From: Paracoccus aurantiacus
GTDB lineage: Bacteria > Pseudomonadota > Alphaproteobacteria > Rhodobacterales > Rhodobacteraceae
Reading direction: 5' to 3'
DNA: 64,000 nt
Assembly (NCBI RefSeq): GCF_007993065.1
Contig: NZ_VOPL01000004.1
Coordinates: 310,001 to 374,000 of the forward strand
Part shown: positions 37,733 through 46,452 of the stretch, piece after piece
How positions within the stretch are numbered: the stretch's first letter is position 1
Layout of the letters: each line of letters begins with the position of its first letter
Made by a program: the position numbers and the translations under genes
The notes under the pieces: generated by a model
What the model saw: only the letters and a program-made list of their open reading frames with translations
Told to the model about the DNA's origin: nothing
Databases searched by the model: none

Positions 37733-38944
37733 TTACACGCGCTCGATAATCGTGGCCGCACCCATGCCGGATGCAATGCACAAGGTGGCAAGACCCACGT
37801 TCAGGTCGCGACGCTCAAGCTCATCCAGCAGGGTGCCGATGATGATGGCGCCGGTGGCCCCCAACGGGTGACCCATAGCGATGGAACCGCCATTGACGTT
37901 CACCAGTGCCGGATCGACCTGGAAGGCCTGCATAAAGCGCAGCACAACGGATGCAAAGGCTTCGTTCACCTCGAACAGGTCGATATCCTTGATGGACATG
38001 CCGCTGTCGGCAAGGATCTTTTCGGTCACCGGAACCGGGCCGGTCAGCATGATCGTCGGATCGGTGCCGATCTTGGCCGTGGCGCGGATGCGGGCGCGGG
38101 GTTTCAGGCCGAACTGTTCGCCGAATTCCTTGTTGCCGATCAGGACGCCCGCCGCGCCGTCCACGATGCCCGAGGAGTTGCCGGCGTGGTGGATGTGATT
38201 GATCTCGGACAGATGCGGGTATTTCAGCATCGCCACCTTGTCGAAGCCGGGCATGACCTCGCCCATATCCTTGAAGCTTGCTTTCAGCTTGCCAAGGTCT
38301 TCGACCGTGGTGCCGGGGCGCATGTATTCGTCGCGGTCCAGAATGGTCAGGCCGTTCTGGTCCTTCACCGGCACGATGGATTTGGCAAAGCGGTTATCGG
38401 CCCAGGCTTCCGCCGCGCGGCGCTGCGATTCCACCGCCAGCGCGTCGGCATCTTCGCGGGTGAAACCGTATTCGGTCGCGATAATGTCGGCGCTGATGCC
38501 CTGCGGAACGAAATAGGTTTTCATGGCAAGCGAGGGGTCCACGGCAATCGCCGCCCCGTCGCTGCCCATCGGCACGCGGCCCATCATCTCGACCCCGCCG
38601 GCGATATAGGCATTGCCTGCACCACCCTTGACCTGATTGGCGGCCAGATTCACGGCCTCCATGCCCGATGCGCAGAAGCGGTTGATCGCCAGACCGGGGA
38701 TCGATTCGTCCAGATCCGACGCCAGCACCGCGGAACGAGCCAGGCAGCCGCCCTGTTCCTTGACCTGCGTGACATTGCCCAGAATGACATCCTCGACTGC
38801 GTGGCCTTCAAGGTTGTTGCGGTCCTTCAGCGCGTTCAGGATGCCCGCCGAAAGCGCCAGCGAGGTGACTTCGTGCAGGCTGCCATCGGGGCGGCCCTTT
38901 CCGCGCGGGGTGCGCACGGCGTCATAGATAAAGGCGTCAGACAT
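37733..38944 (-). CDS. fadI: Acetyl-CoA C-acyltransferase (thiolase)
   Basis: A 403-residue thiolase that cuts 3-ketoacyl-CoA to acetyl-CoA and a shortened acyl-CoA. The acylated cysteine is C91 in 'AINRFCASGMEAVNLAA'; the second catalytic groups are 'GGSIAMGHPLGATGA' (His) and 'LCIASGMGAATIIERV' (Cys) near the C terminus. It lies between the GST gene and the fadJ-like gene on the same strand with gaps of 11 and 14 bp, so all three are probably one transcript. The assignment fadI rather than fadA or atoB is by context. Confidence 0.93.
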   Translation of the reverse strand: MSDAFIYDAVRTPRGKGRPDGSLHEVTSLALSAGILNALKDRNNLEGHAVEDVILGNVTQVKEQGGCLARSAVLASDLDESIPGLAINRFCASGMEAVNLAANQVKGGAGNAYIAGGVEMMGRVPMGSDGAAIAVDPSLAMKTYFVPQGISADIIATEYGFTREDADALAVESQRRAAEAWADNRFAKSIVPVKDQNGLTILDRDEYMRPGTTVEDLGKLKASFKDMGEVMPGFDKVAMLKYPHLSEINHIHHAGNSSGIVDGAAGVLIGNKEFGEQFGLKPRARIRATAKIGTDPTIMLTGPVPVTEKILADSGMSIKDIDLFEVNEAFASVVLRFMQAFQVDPALVNVNGGSIAMGHPLGATGAIIIGTLLDELERRDLNVGLATLCIASGMGAATIIERV

Positions 38945-38955
38945 GGTTCCTCCTG

Positions 38956-39582
38956 TCAGGCCCGGTCGGATGGATTGCCGGGCATCAGATCGTATGGGTG
39001 TTTCCAGCCGGGCAGGGCGGCGATGCCGTCCAGCCAGCGGTCGATATTGGGCCAGTCGGCACGATCGAAGCCGAAGGGTTCCGGGTAAAAAAGATAGCCG
39101 CAGCAGGCCGCATCAGCGATGGTGAACGTATCGTCAGCCACCCAGTTACGTCCCGTCAGATGGGTGTCGAGCGTTCTATAGGTCGACTTCAGCCGCGCTT
39201 TCAGAAAGTCGATCGCGGCTTGCGGGCGCTTGTCCTCGGGGATGAAGTTCTGCAGGAAACGCGCGGTGCCGACCTGCCCGGACAGCTTGTGATTGTCGAA
39301 CATGATCCAGCGCAGCACTTCGTTACGGTCGCGGCCAAGGAATTTCCGGGTTTTTTCCGCGACATGCAGCTGGATCACCGCCGATTGGGTCAGTGTCAGA
39401 TCACCCTCGCGGAAGACGGGTACCTCGCCCATTTCGTTGATCTCGCGGAATTCGGGGCTGCGGGTCTCGCCGTTGAAGAAATCGACATAGACCGGCTGCC
39501 AGTCATAGCCGGCCAGCTCCATGGTCAGCGCGGCCTTATAGGCGTTGCCACTTTCACCGAAGCAGTAAAGCTGTGCAGTCAT
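38956..39582 (-). CDS. Glutathione S-transferase family protein
   Basis: A 208-residue protein with a thioredoxin-like N-terminal domain ('AQLYCFGESGNAYKAALTMELAGYDWQPVYVDFFNGET', cis-Pro in 'GEVPVF', 'LTQSAVIQLHVAE') and an all-helical C-terminal domain. GSTs join glutathione to electrophiles or use it in isomerisations. The substrate is unknown. Placement 11 bp before the thiolase gene suggests a link to acyl-CoA metabolism or its reactive side products. The ATG at 39582 was taken because the conserved strand begins directly after it. Confidence 0.9.
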   Translation of the reverse strand: MTAQLYCFGESGNAYKAALTMELAGYDWQPVYVDFFNGETRSPEFREINEMGEVPVFREGDLTLTQSAVIQLHVAEKTRKFLGRDRNEVLRWIMFDNHKLSGQVGTARFLQNFIPEDKRPQAAIDFLKARLKSTYRTLDTHLTGRNWVADDTFTIADAACCGYLFYPEPFGFDRADWPNIDRWLDGIAALPGWKHPYDLMPGNPSDRA

Positions 39583-39602
39583 TCCCCTCAACTCCTTCCA
39601 CA

Positions 39603-39650
39603 CCGGGGGCTTCGCGCCCCCGGACCCCCTCGGGATATTTCCGTAAGAAG
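39603..39650. repeat. Rhodobacteraceae-type intergenic hairpin element
   Basis: A perfect 8-bp GC stem (39603-39610 with 39616-39623) with a TTCGC loop is followed by a CCCCCTCGGGATATTT stretch and an A/G-rich tail. This arrangement is one I know from many intergenic gaps in Rhodobacter and Paracoccus genomes. Here it lies between the acyl-CoA dehydrogenase and GST genes. It may act as an mRNA end or processing signal; no second copy was seen in the window. Confidence 0.5.
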
Positions 39651-39848
39651 AAAGGAGTGGTTTAACCTTTCTTCAACCGCTCTCCTCTAGAAACGTACTT
39701 GCGGTACAGGCTGGGAAGCCGATGACCGCTGAAGGAGAAAGCCCCGGCTTGTGCGCCTTGCCTTTGGCCGCGCATGGGCCGGGGCCGCTTTTCTTCTTCA
39801 TCAATATATCCCTGCCGGAGGCATTCTGCCGTGCCGCCAGGGACGCGA

Positions 39849-41624
39849 TCAGAACTGCTCGGCGTCCAGTGCCATGACGGGATCGGCACCGCTTTCGATG
39901 CGGGCCAGATGGGCCGCCGTCGCCGGAAGCTGGCGCTTCATATAGTAACGCCCGGTCGCCAGCTTGGTGTTCAGGAAGGTCGCGTCGCCCTTGCCTTCAT
40001 CCAGCTGTTTCTGCGCGGCAACCGCCATCTGCGCCCACATGAAGCCCAGAACGGTATGTCCGAACAGGTGCATGAAGTCGTAAGACCCGGCAAGCGCGTG
40101 GTTCGGGTTCTTCATGCCGTTCTGCATGAAGAACATCGCCGCCGCCTGAAGATCCTTCGACGCAGCTTTCAGCGGATCGAGAAAATCGGCCTTGAGCGCC
40201 TCGTTGCCTTCGTTTTCCTTGATGAACGACTTCACCGTCTCGAAGAAGGCCATGACCGGCTTGCCGCCGTCTGCGGCCAGCTTGCGGCCGACCAGATCCA
40301 GCGCCTGTACGCCGTTCGCACCTTCATAGATCATGGTGATGCGGGCGTCGCGGACGAACTGGCTCATCCCGTGTTCTTCGATATAGCCGTGCCCGCCGAA
40401 GACCTGCTGTGCGTTGACAGCAGTGTCAAAGCCCTTGTCGGTCAGGAAGCCCTTGATGACCGGCGTCAGAAGCGAGATCAGCCCTTCCGCATCGGCCTGA
40501 CCGGCATGGGCGCGGTCGATCTGATGCGCGCCCCAGAAGGCCAGCATCCGGGCGCCTTCAAGGAAGCTTTTCTGATCCATCAGGTTGCGGCGGATATCGG
40601 GATGAACGATCAGCGGATCGGCCGGACCCTTCGGGTTTTCCGCGCCTGTTACGGCACGGCCCTGCAGGCGGTCCTTGGCGTAGGCCACGGCGTTCTGATA
40701 GGCGGCCTCGCCGATGGCATAGCCTTGCAGGCCGACGCCCAGACGGGCCTCGTTCATCATGGTGAACATGGCGCGCATGCCCTTGTGCAGGTCGCCCAGC
40801 AACCAGCCCTTGGCGCCGTCATAGTTCATCACGCAGGTCGAGTTGCCGTGGATGCCCATCTTTTCTTCGATATTGCCGACGCTGACCGCGTTGCGGTCGC
40901 CAAGGCTGCCATCTTCGTTCACCAGAAACTTCGGCACGATGAACAGCGAGATGCCCTTGGTGCTTTCGCCGCCGCCCGGTGCCTTGGCCAGCACCAGATG
41001 GATGACGTTATCGGCCATGTCGTGATCGCCGGCCGAGATGAAGATCTTCTGCCCGGTGATCAGATAGCTGCCATCGTCCTGCGGTTCAGCCTTCGTGCGC
41101 AGCATGCCCAGATCGGTGCCGGCATGGGGTTCCGTCAGGTTCATGGTGCCCGTCCAGTCGCAGGTGACCATCTTCGGCAGATAGGTCTGCTTCTGTTCTT
41201 CGGTGCCATGCGTATGAATGGCCGAATAGGCACCGTGGGTCAGGCCCTGATACATGTTGAAGGCCATGTTTGCGGACACGAAAATCTCGCCCGTGGCCAG
41301 ACCCATCAAATAGGGCATGCCCTGACCGCCATATTCCGGGTCGCAGTCAAGCGCGGTCCAGCCGCCCTCTTTCATCTGATCGAACGCCTCTTTGAAGCCC
41401 TTGGGCGTGCGCACCACGCCGTTTTCCAGAACGCAGCCGTCGTGGTCGCCAACTGTGTTCAGGGGCGTCAGCACGTCGGTCGCGAGCTTGCCTGCGGCAT
41501 CCAGCACGGCTTCGGTAAAGTCGCGGTCAAGTTCGTCATGGCCGGGCAAGCCCGAGGCGGAAACATCCAGCACATCATGCAGAATGAACTGCATATCGCG
41601 GACGGGTGCGTTGTAAATCGGCAT
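39849..41624 (-). CDS. Acyl-CoA dehydrogenase
   Basis: A 591-residue flavoprotein of the large acyl-CoA dehydrogenase group (about 200 residues longer than classic SCAD/MCAD). Conserved parts are '[19 protein letters not shown]'-like '[12 protein letters not shown]', '[27 protein letters not shown]', and '[23 protein letters not shown]' in the C-terminal catalytic domain. It also has the extra C-terminal domain typical of this group. It introduces the first double bond in acyl-CoA oxidation. AGGA precedes the ATG. The merR gene 35 bp upstream is probably in the same transcript. Confidence 0.92.
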   Translation of the reverse strand: MPIYNAPVRDMQFILHDVLDVSASGLPGHDELDRDFTEAVLDAAGKLATDVLTPLNTVGDHDGCVLENGVVRTPKGFKEAFDQMKEGGWTALDCDPEYGGQGMPYLMGLATGEIFVSANMAFNMYQGLTHGAYSAIHTHGTEEQKQTYLPKMVTCDWTGTMNLTEPHAGTDLGMLRTKAEPQDDGSYLITGQKIFISAGDHDMADNVIHLVLAKAPGGGESTKGISLFIVPKFLVNEDGSLGDRNAVSVGNIEEKMGIHGNSTCVMNYDGAKGWLLGDLHKGMRAMFTMMNEARLGVGLQGYAIGEAAYQNAVAYAKDRLQGRAVTGAENPKGPADPLIVHPDIRRNLMDQKSFLEGARMLAFWGAHQIDRAHAGQADAEGLISLLTPVIKGFLTDKGFDTAVNAQQVFGGHGYIEEHGMSQFVRDARITMIYEGANGVQALDLVGRKLAADGGKPVMAFFETVKSFIKENEGNEALKADFLDPLKAASKDLQAAAMFFMQNGMKNPNHALAGSYDFMHLFGHTVLGFMWAQMAVAAQKQLDEGKGDATFLNTKLATGRYYMKRQLPATAAHLARIESGADPVMALDAEQF

Positions 41625-41659
41625 GGTCGGTCCTGTCGTTGAATTCGTTTCTGATCGGG

Positions 41660-42046
41660 TCAGGCGTGCTGGCGCTGCGACAGCATCTGCTCGGCCAGCG
41701 AGATCTGCTCGGCCAGTTCGGCGATGGCAATCTTCAGCTCTTCCTGCTGGCGCTTCATATCGGCAAGCCGCTCGCGGGATGCCTCGATGGTTGCAGCGAT
41801 CTGCGTGACATTGTTTTCACGGGGATCGTAAAGCTCCAGCAACTGACGGATATCTTCCAGGCTGAAGCCAAAGCGCTTTCCCTGCAGGATCAGTTTGAGG
41901 CGGCCACGATCGCGCCGGTCATACAGGCGGTGCTGTCCACGACGCAGGGGCGAAATCAGCTCGCGTGCCTCGTAGAAGCGCAGTGTGCGCGGGGTCACAT
42001 CGAATGCGTCGCACATCTGACGGATTGTCATGAGATCATCGCTCAT
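41660..42046 (-). CDS. MerR family regulator of the acyl-CoA oxidation genes
   Basis: A 128-residue MerR-type regulator: winged helix '[45 protein letters not shown]' then '[18 protein letters not shown]' and a C-terminal coiled coil with no metal-binding cysteines. Relatives such as LiuR control branched-chain amino acid and fatty-acid breakdown genes. The gene lies 35 bp before the acyl-CoA dehydrogenase gene and has an LiuR-like operator about 60 bp upstream, so self-regulation of this pair is likely. It is about 45 percent identical by eye to the second MerR protein next door. Confidence 0.87.
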   Translation of the reverse strand: MSDDLMTIRQMCDAFDVTPRTLRFYEARELISPLRRGQHRLYDRRDRGRLKLILQGKRFGFSLEDIRQLLELYDPRENNVTQIAATIEASRERLADMKRQQEELKIAIAELAEQISLAEQMLSQRQHA

Positions 42047-42106
42047 CCGGGCGTCTCCTCAAACGCTGCCGCAGGTCGGCTTGCGGTCAGGCAGAGGATG
42101 ACTCAT

Positions 42107-42124
42107 GTTGACGCGAACGTAAAC
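42107..42124 (-). promoter_or_regulatory. LiuR-like operator upstream of merR / acyl-CoA dehydrogenase
   Basis: The 16 bases at 42108-42123 match the TTTACGTAAACGTAAA-type consensus I associate with LiuR at 13 positions, with one perfect half-site ACGTAAA. It lies about 60 bp before the first merR gene, where its promoter should be. The consensus is recalled, not checked. Confidence 0.4.
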
Positions 42125-42189
42125 TAAAACGCTGCGTCACGACATCATTGCCGGTTAGGTCGCTCAGAGGCTGAGCAGCGCGATCGGGT

Positions 42190-42570
42190 TCAACCCATCT
42201 TGCGCAGTATCTCTGCCGTTTCGTCCCGAAGCGCGCGCAGATCGATGATCGCGTTTTCGATGTCTTCCTTCTGACTGGCCAGCAATGCGAGCTGTCGGTT
42301 CGCCTTGTCGATCCAGACCTCGTATTGTTCTCGGTCGCCCTTCTGGTCATAGATTTCCAGCCATTGACGGATTTCTTCCAGGCTGAAACCGAAGCGGCGG
42401 CCGCGCAGAATCAGCGTCATGCGCGCGATCTCTCGTCCCCCATAGAATCTTGCGCGCCCATCCTTACGCGGGCTGAGCAGTTCGATATATTCATAATAGC
42501 GCAGCGTTCGCGGGGTGACGTCGAAGCGGGCGCACATTTCCTTGAAATTGAGTTCCTCTGAACCGGGCAT
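42190..42570 (-). CDS. MerR family transcriptional regulator (second copy)
   Basis: A 126-residue MerR-type regulator closely related to its neighbour: '[45 protein letters not shown]', then 'RRFGFSLEEIRQWLEIYDQKGDREQYEVWIDKANRQLALLASQ', and no sensor cysteines. The tandem arrangement points to duplication. Start ATG 42570 was preferred over 42585 because the conserved sequence begins close to it. It is divergent from the PaaI thioesterase pair, which may be its target along with the oxidation genes. Confidence 0.85.
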   Translation of the reverse strand: MPGSEELNFKEMCARFDVTPRTLRYYEYIELLSPRKDGRARFYGGREIARMTLILRGRRFGFSLEEIRQWLEIYDQKGDREQYEVWIDKANRQLALLASQKEDIENAIIDLRALRDETAEILRKMG

Positions 42571-42710
42571 CGCTGTCCTGCGCATCTACGGGAATAGGGT
42601 TACGCTAGACCGGATAGCGAGGCTCCGCAACCGAATGCGCGAGAAATGGCGCTCTTGCCGTGACTGCGCGTGCGGGGCTATCACGATGCGGTGCAAGATG
42701 GGGTAGTAAG

Positions 42711-43151
42711 ATGAGCAGCAAGGACGAAATCAGTCCCGAGACGAGGGACCGCATCGCGCGGCAATTTATCGAGGCGATCCCCCATGCGCGTGCGCTTGGC
42801 ATGACATTGAACAACCTGGATGCTGGCGAGGCAGAAATCTCGATGGCATGGGACGAGGCCTTCGTCGGCGACCCGCGCAGCGGCACCGTTCATGGTGGCG
42901 TGATCTCGGCGTTGATGGACACTTGCTGCGGGGCGGCGGTGCTTAGCCATCCAACAGGGCCGCGTTCGACCGCGACCATCGACCTCAGGATCGACTATAT
43001 GCGCGCGGCGAAACCGGGACAGCGCATATCGGCGCGCGCCACCTGCTATCACGTCACAAGGTCGGTGGCGTTCGTGCGCGCGCAAGCGATGGATGAAGAC
43101 ACGCAAAACCCCGTCGCCACGGCCTCGGGCGCATTCACGCTGGAGCGCTGA
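42711..43151 (+). CDS. PaaI family hotdog thioesterase
   Basis: A 146-residue hotdog-fold protein with 'SGTVHGGVISALMDTCCGAAVLSH', the PaaI signature carrying the HGG loop and catalytic Asp, and 'TIDLRIDYMRAAKPGQRISARA'. PaaI-type enzymes hydrolyse acyl-CoA or aryl-CoA thioesters to free CoA. It starts 140 bp from the divergent merR gene and its stop is directly followed by the start of a second thioesterase, so the two are coupled. Confidence 0.9.
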   Translation: MSSKDEISPETRDRIARQFIEAIPHARALGMTLNNLDAGEAEISMAWDEAFVGDPRSGTVHGGVISALMDTCCGAAVLSHPTGPRSTATIDLRIDYMRAAKPGQRISARATCYHVTRSVAFVRAQAMDEDTQNPVATASGAFTLER

Positions 43152-43152
43152 C

Positions 43153-43653
43153 ATGGCCGACCGCAATGAACCGCTTCAGCAGGTCAAGCTGCGCCGCGAC
43201 AATGCGCTTCGCGTGCTGATCGAGGGGGTCCCCTATATCCGCTGGATGGGCATCCGTTTTGACCGGCGCGGGGACGAGTTGACCGCGATCATGCCCTTCG
43301 ACGACAAGCTGATTGGCAATCCGTTCCTGCCTGCGATTCATGGCGGCGCGACTGCAGCCTTTCTTGAAATCGCCGCGATGATCGAGATTTCATGGTCCGC
43401 GATGTGGGAGGATCTGGAGGCCGGTCGCATCGCGCCTGATGCCGCCACACCCGAATCCCTGCCGCGTCTGCCGAAGACGATTGACTTCACGGTGGATTAC
43501 TTGCGCTCGGGTCTGCCGCGCGACGCCTATGCGCGAGCGAAAGTCGTCCGGTCCGGGCGCAGATATGCCAGCGTTCAGGTCGAGGCGTGGCAGGATAACC
43601 GCGCGAAGATCTTTGCGCAGGCGACCGCGCATTTCCTGATGCCTCAGGGCTAG
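43153..43653 (+). CDS. Second PaaI family hotdog thioesterase
   Basis: A 166-residue hotdog-fold protein with 'NPFLPAIHGGATAAFLEIAAMIE' and 'IDFTVDYLRSGLPRDAYARAKVVRSGRRYASVQVEAWQDN'. It is about 20 residues longer than its neighbour because of an insertion after the active-site helix. The two may form a heteromer or cover different chain lengths. Its start lies one base after the first thioesterase stop. Confidence 0.88.
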   Translation: MADRNEPLQQVKLRRDNALRVLIEGVPYIRWMGIRFDRRGDELTAIMPFDDKLIGNPFLPAIHGGATAAFLEIAAMIEISWSAMWEDLEAGRIAPDAATPESLPRLPKTIDFTVDYLRSGLPRDAYARAKVVRSGRRYASVQVEAWQDNRAKIFAQATAHFLMPQG

Positions 43654-43660
43654 GTCGCCC

Positions 43661-44965
43661 GTGACGAAAGCGGTCACGAACCGGCGCGTGCTGCCGATCG
43701 CGCTGCCGATCGTGCTGTCGAACGCAACGATCCCGATCCTGGGTGCCGTCGATACCGGCGTGATCGGCCAACTGGGTGAGGCAGCGCCGATCGGGGCGGT
43801 GGGCATGGGCGCGGTCATCCTCGCCTCGATCTACTGGGTATTCGGCTTTCTGCGGATGGGCACATCGGGTCTGGTCGCGCAGGCGCATGGCGCGGGCGAC
43901 ATGGCCGAAGGCGGCGCGCATCTGGTCCGGGCGCTGAGCATTGCCCTTATTGCCGGGTTGGCGCTGATCGTCCTGCACCCGCTGCTGTTTGGGGGCGCAT
44001 TTTGGCTTGCCCCGGCCAGCCCCGAGGTCGAGAGCCTCGCAAGCCGGTATCTGTCGATACGCATCTGGGGTGCGCCGGCCACGATCGCGCTTTACGCGAT
44101 CACCGGCTGGCTGATCGCGATGGAGCGGACGCGCGGCGTATTGGCGCTGCAGCTTCTGCAGAACGGGCTGAATGTGGCGCTTGACCTGTGGTTCGTGTTG
44201 GGGCTTGGGCTCGGCGTTGGCGGGGTGGCTGCGGCGACGCTGATCGCCGAACTTGCGGGACTTGGCCTGGGCCTGTGGCTGTGCCGGTCCGCGCTGCGGG
44301 CAGCCGTTCACAAGGCAGGGCTTTTCGCGCGCGACAAGCTGATACGGCTGGCAAGGGTCAATACGGACATCATGATCCGTTCGATTCTGCTGCAAGGCTC
44401 GTTCACGACCTTCATGTTCATGGCGGCGGGCGAGGGCGATCTGACGCTGGCGGCAAATCAGGTTCTGCTGCAGTTTCTGGAGATAACGGCCTATGCACTG
44501 GACGGATTCGCCTTCGCCGCCGAAACGCTGGTCGGGCAGGCAATCGGCGCGCAGAGGCGCGATCTTCTGCGGCGCTCTGTCATTGTATCCTCGCGTTGGG
44601 CGGTTGGCGGCGCGCTGCTGCTGAGCGTCCTTTTCCTGGCGTTCGGCCCGATGCTCATCGACCTGCTGACCACCTCGCCCGAGGTGCGGGTCGAAGCGCG
44701 GCGCTATCTGCCCTGGCTGGTTGTCGCACCCGCCATCGGGATCGCTAGCTGGATGTTCGACGGCATCTTCATCGGCGCGACGCTGACACACCGGATGCGA
44801 CGCGCGATGATCGAGTCGGTGGCGATCTACGCGGCTGCGCTGCTGGTTCTGCCGGGCCTTCTTGGCAATGCCGGGCTTTGGGCGTCGCTGATGCTGCTGA
44901 ACACGGTTCGCGCCCTGACCATGGCGCGTTTCTACCCAGAGGTCGAATCCTCCGCCGACGGATGA
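43661..44965 (+). CDS. MATE family efflux transporter
   Basis: A 434-residue, 12-helix multidrug and toxin extrusion protein of the DinF/NorM type. It starts with GTG seven bases after the thioesterase stop: 'VLPIALPIVLSNATIPILGAVDTGVIGQLG' is the typical first helix pair with the conserved Asp. 'YALDGFAFAAETLVGQAIGAQ' marks the second half. Na+ or H+ gradients drive such exporters; the cargo is unknown. It is the last gene of the plus-strand group and converges on hemF. Confidence 0.9.
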   Translation: MTKAVTNRRVLPIALPIVLSNATIPILGAVDTGVIGQLGEAAPIGAVGMGAVILASIYWVFGFLRMGTSGLVAQAHGAGDMAEGGAHLVRALSIALIAGLALIVLHPLLFGGAFWLAPASPEVESLASRYLSIRIWGAPATIALYAITGWLIAMERTRGVLALQLLQNGLNVALDLWFVLGLGLGVGGVAAATLIAELAGLGLGLWLCRSALRAAVHKAGLFARDKLIRLARVNTDIMIRSILLQGSFTTFMFMAAGEGDLTLAANQVLLQFLEITAYALDGFAFAAETLVGQAIGAQRRDLLRRSVIVSSRWAVGGALLLSVLFLAFGPMLIDLLTTSPEVRVEARRYLPWLVVAPAIGIASWMFDGIFIGATLTHRMRRAMIESVAIYAAALLVLPGLLGNAGLWASLMLLNTVRALTMARFYPEVESSADG

Positions 44966-44987
44966 AGGCCAGCCCTTGACCGGGTGT

Positions 44988-45851
44988 TCAGACCCATTTC
45001 GCCAGCGGTGGCAGGCTCATCAGCACGGCATCGGCATTGTGGCCTGTCTCCAGCCCGAATTTCGTGCCGCGGTCATAGACGAGGTTATATTCCGCATAGA
45101 GCCCGCGATGGATCAGCTGGGCATCCTTGTCGGCCTCATCCCAGTCATGTGTCATGCGGGCCTCGGCCAGTGGAAGAAAGGCGGGAAGGAAGGCTTCACC
45201 CACGGCACGGGTGAACGCGAAATCGGCCCGCCAGTCGCCGGTATTCAGATCGTCATAGAATATCCCGCCGACGCCGCGCGCACGCCCGCGATGGGGGATG
45301 AAGAAATACTCGTCTGCCCATGCCTTGAAGCGAGCGTAATAGGACGCGTCATGCGGAGCGCAGGCATCCTGTAGCGTTGCGTGAAAATGTGCCGTATCTT
45401 CAGCATATTCAAGGCAAGGGTTCAGGTCAGCGCCGCCCCCGAACCACCACGCGCCCGGCGTCCAGAACATGCGCGTATTCATGTGAACGGCGGGCGAATG
45501 CGGGTTCTGCATATGCGCAACGAGGCTGATACCCGAGGCCCAGAAGCGCGGATCATCCTTCATTCCCGGCACACCGCGCGCGGCCATTGCGGCCTGCGCG
45601 CGCGGTTGCAGCGTCCCGTGGACCTCGGACCAGTTGACGCCGACCTTCTCGAAGACACGTCCGCCGCGCATCACCGACATGATCCCGCCGCCGCCGTTTC
45701 CGGCCCGTTCTGTCGGCGTGACCTCGAACCGTCCGGACGGCTGGTCGCCGGGACCGCGATCCTCAAGCGCCTCGAAGGCGGTGGTGATACGATCGCGCAG
45801 CGTGCGAAACCAGTCAGCGGCTTCGCGGCGTTCGGCGGTCATCTCAGTCAT
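44988..45851 (-). CDS. hemF: Oxygen-dependent coproporphyrinogen III oxidase
   Basis: HemF uses oxygen to decarboxylate two propionates of coproporphyrinogen III, giving protoporphyrinogen IX for heme and chlorophyll. The 287-residue product has 'GGGIMSVMRGGRVFEKVGVNWSEVHG', 'HMNTRMFWTPGAWWFGGGADLNPCL', 'GRARGVGGIFYDDLNTGDW' and 'EYNLVYDRGTKFGLETG'. The frame continues 40 codons upstream without conservation; ATG 45851 was chosen. It faces the MATE gene and is divergent from the small lipoprotein gene. Confidence 0.95.
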   Translation of the reverse strand: MTEMTAERREAADWFRTLRDRITTAFEALEDRGPGDQPSGRFEVTPTERAGNGGGGIMSVMRGGRVFEKVGVNWSEVHGTLQPRAQAAMAARGVPGMKDDPRFWASGISLVAHMQNPHSPAVHMNTRMFWTPGAWWFGGGADLNPCLEYAEDTAHFHATLQDACAPHDASYYARFKAWADEYFFIPHRGRARGVGGIFYDDLNTGDWRADFAFTRAVGEAFLPAFLPLAEARMTHDWDEADKDAQLIHRGLYAEYNLVYDRGTKFGLETGHNADAVLMSLPPLAKWV

Positions 45852-46037
45852 ATTGCTCACCTTCGGTATCCGGTGCCCGGGTTGCGCTGTGCTATGCGCG
45901 CTGTCCGACTTAAAGGCGGCGCTGCCTGCCCGCAACTGCCGGCCTGCGGGGTGCGGCGATCTGCCCCGCAAGTGAAAGTTGAATTGCCGCTGCCAGCGAC
46001 GACCGCTAGGCTGCGTTCAGTCAATGCCGAGGTCAGC

Positions 46038-46448
46038 ATGTTTCGTCAGATTGCCCTTCTCGTCCCACTGTCGCTGCTTGCGGCCTGCGGCACCCCGCAG
46101 GAGCGCTGCATAAGCGGCAACACGCGCGAATATCGCACCCTGCGCGGCCTTCTGGCCGAGAGCGAGGGCAATCTGGCGCGCGGATATGCCTGGGAGGAAC
46201 GTCAGGTTGTCAGGGCCGAGCTGGGTTTCTGCCGCCGGCCCGTCCGCGACCGCGAAGGCGATATCCGCTTTGTCGAATACAGCTGCTGGCGCGATGTCGT
46301 CGATACCGAGCGGTACCGCGTCCCCATCGACCCCGCCGCCGAGAAGCGCAAGCGCGATTATCTTGCCGGGAAACTTAACACCGAAACAGAGCGCGCGCGC
46401 CAGGTCGTCTCGGCATGCCGCAGCGCCTATCCAGAGGATGACGGCTGA
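46038..46448 (+). CDS. Small lipoprotein, unknown function
   Basis: A 136-residue secreted lipoprotein with lipobox 'LLAACGTPQ' (Cys near 16). The mature part is charged with five further cysteines ('ERCISG', 'LGFCRRP', 'YSCWRD', 'VSACRSA'), enough for two disulfides. The C-terminal half, 'VPIDPAAEKRKRDYLAGKLNTETERARQVVSACRSAYPE', looks helical. Homologues in Rhodobacteraceae are sometimes mislabelled excinuclease; nothing here supports that. It converges on the SDR gene with a 4-bp gap. Confidence 0.72.
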   Translation: MFRQIALLVPLSLLAACGTPQERCISGNTREYRTLRGLLAESEGNLARGYAWEERQVVRAELGFCRRPVRDREGDIRFVEYSCWRDVVDTERYRVPIDPAAEKRKRDYLAGKLNTETERARQVVSACRSAYPEDDG

Positions 46449-46452
46449 TCTG

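Noticed and set aside
39774..41642. 622-codon open frame antisense to the acyl-CoA dehydrogenase
   Set aside because: The sense strand encodes a complete family member; the antisense frame has no domain and no start signal.
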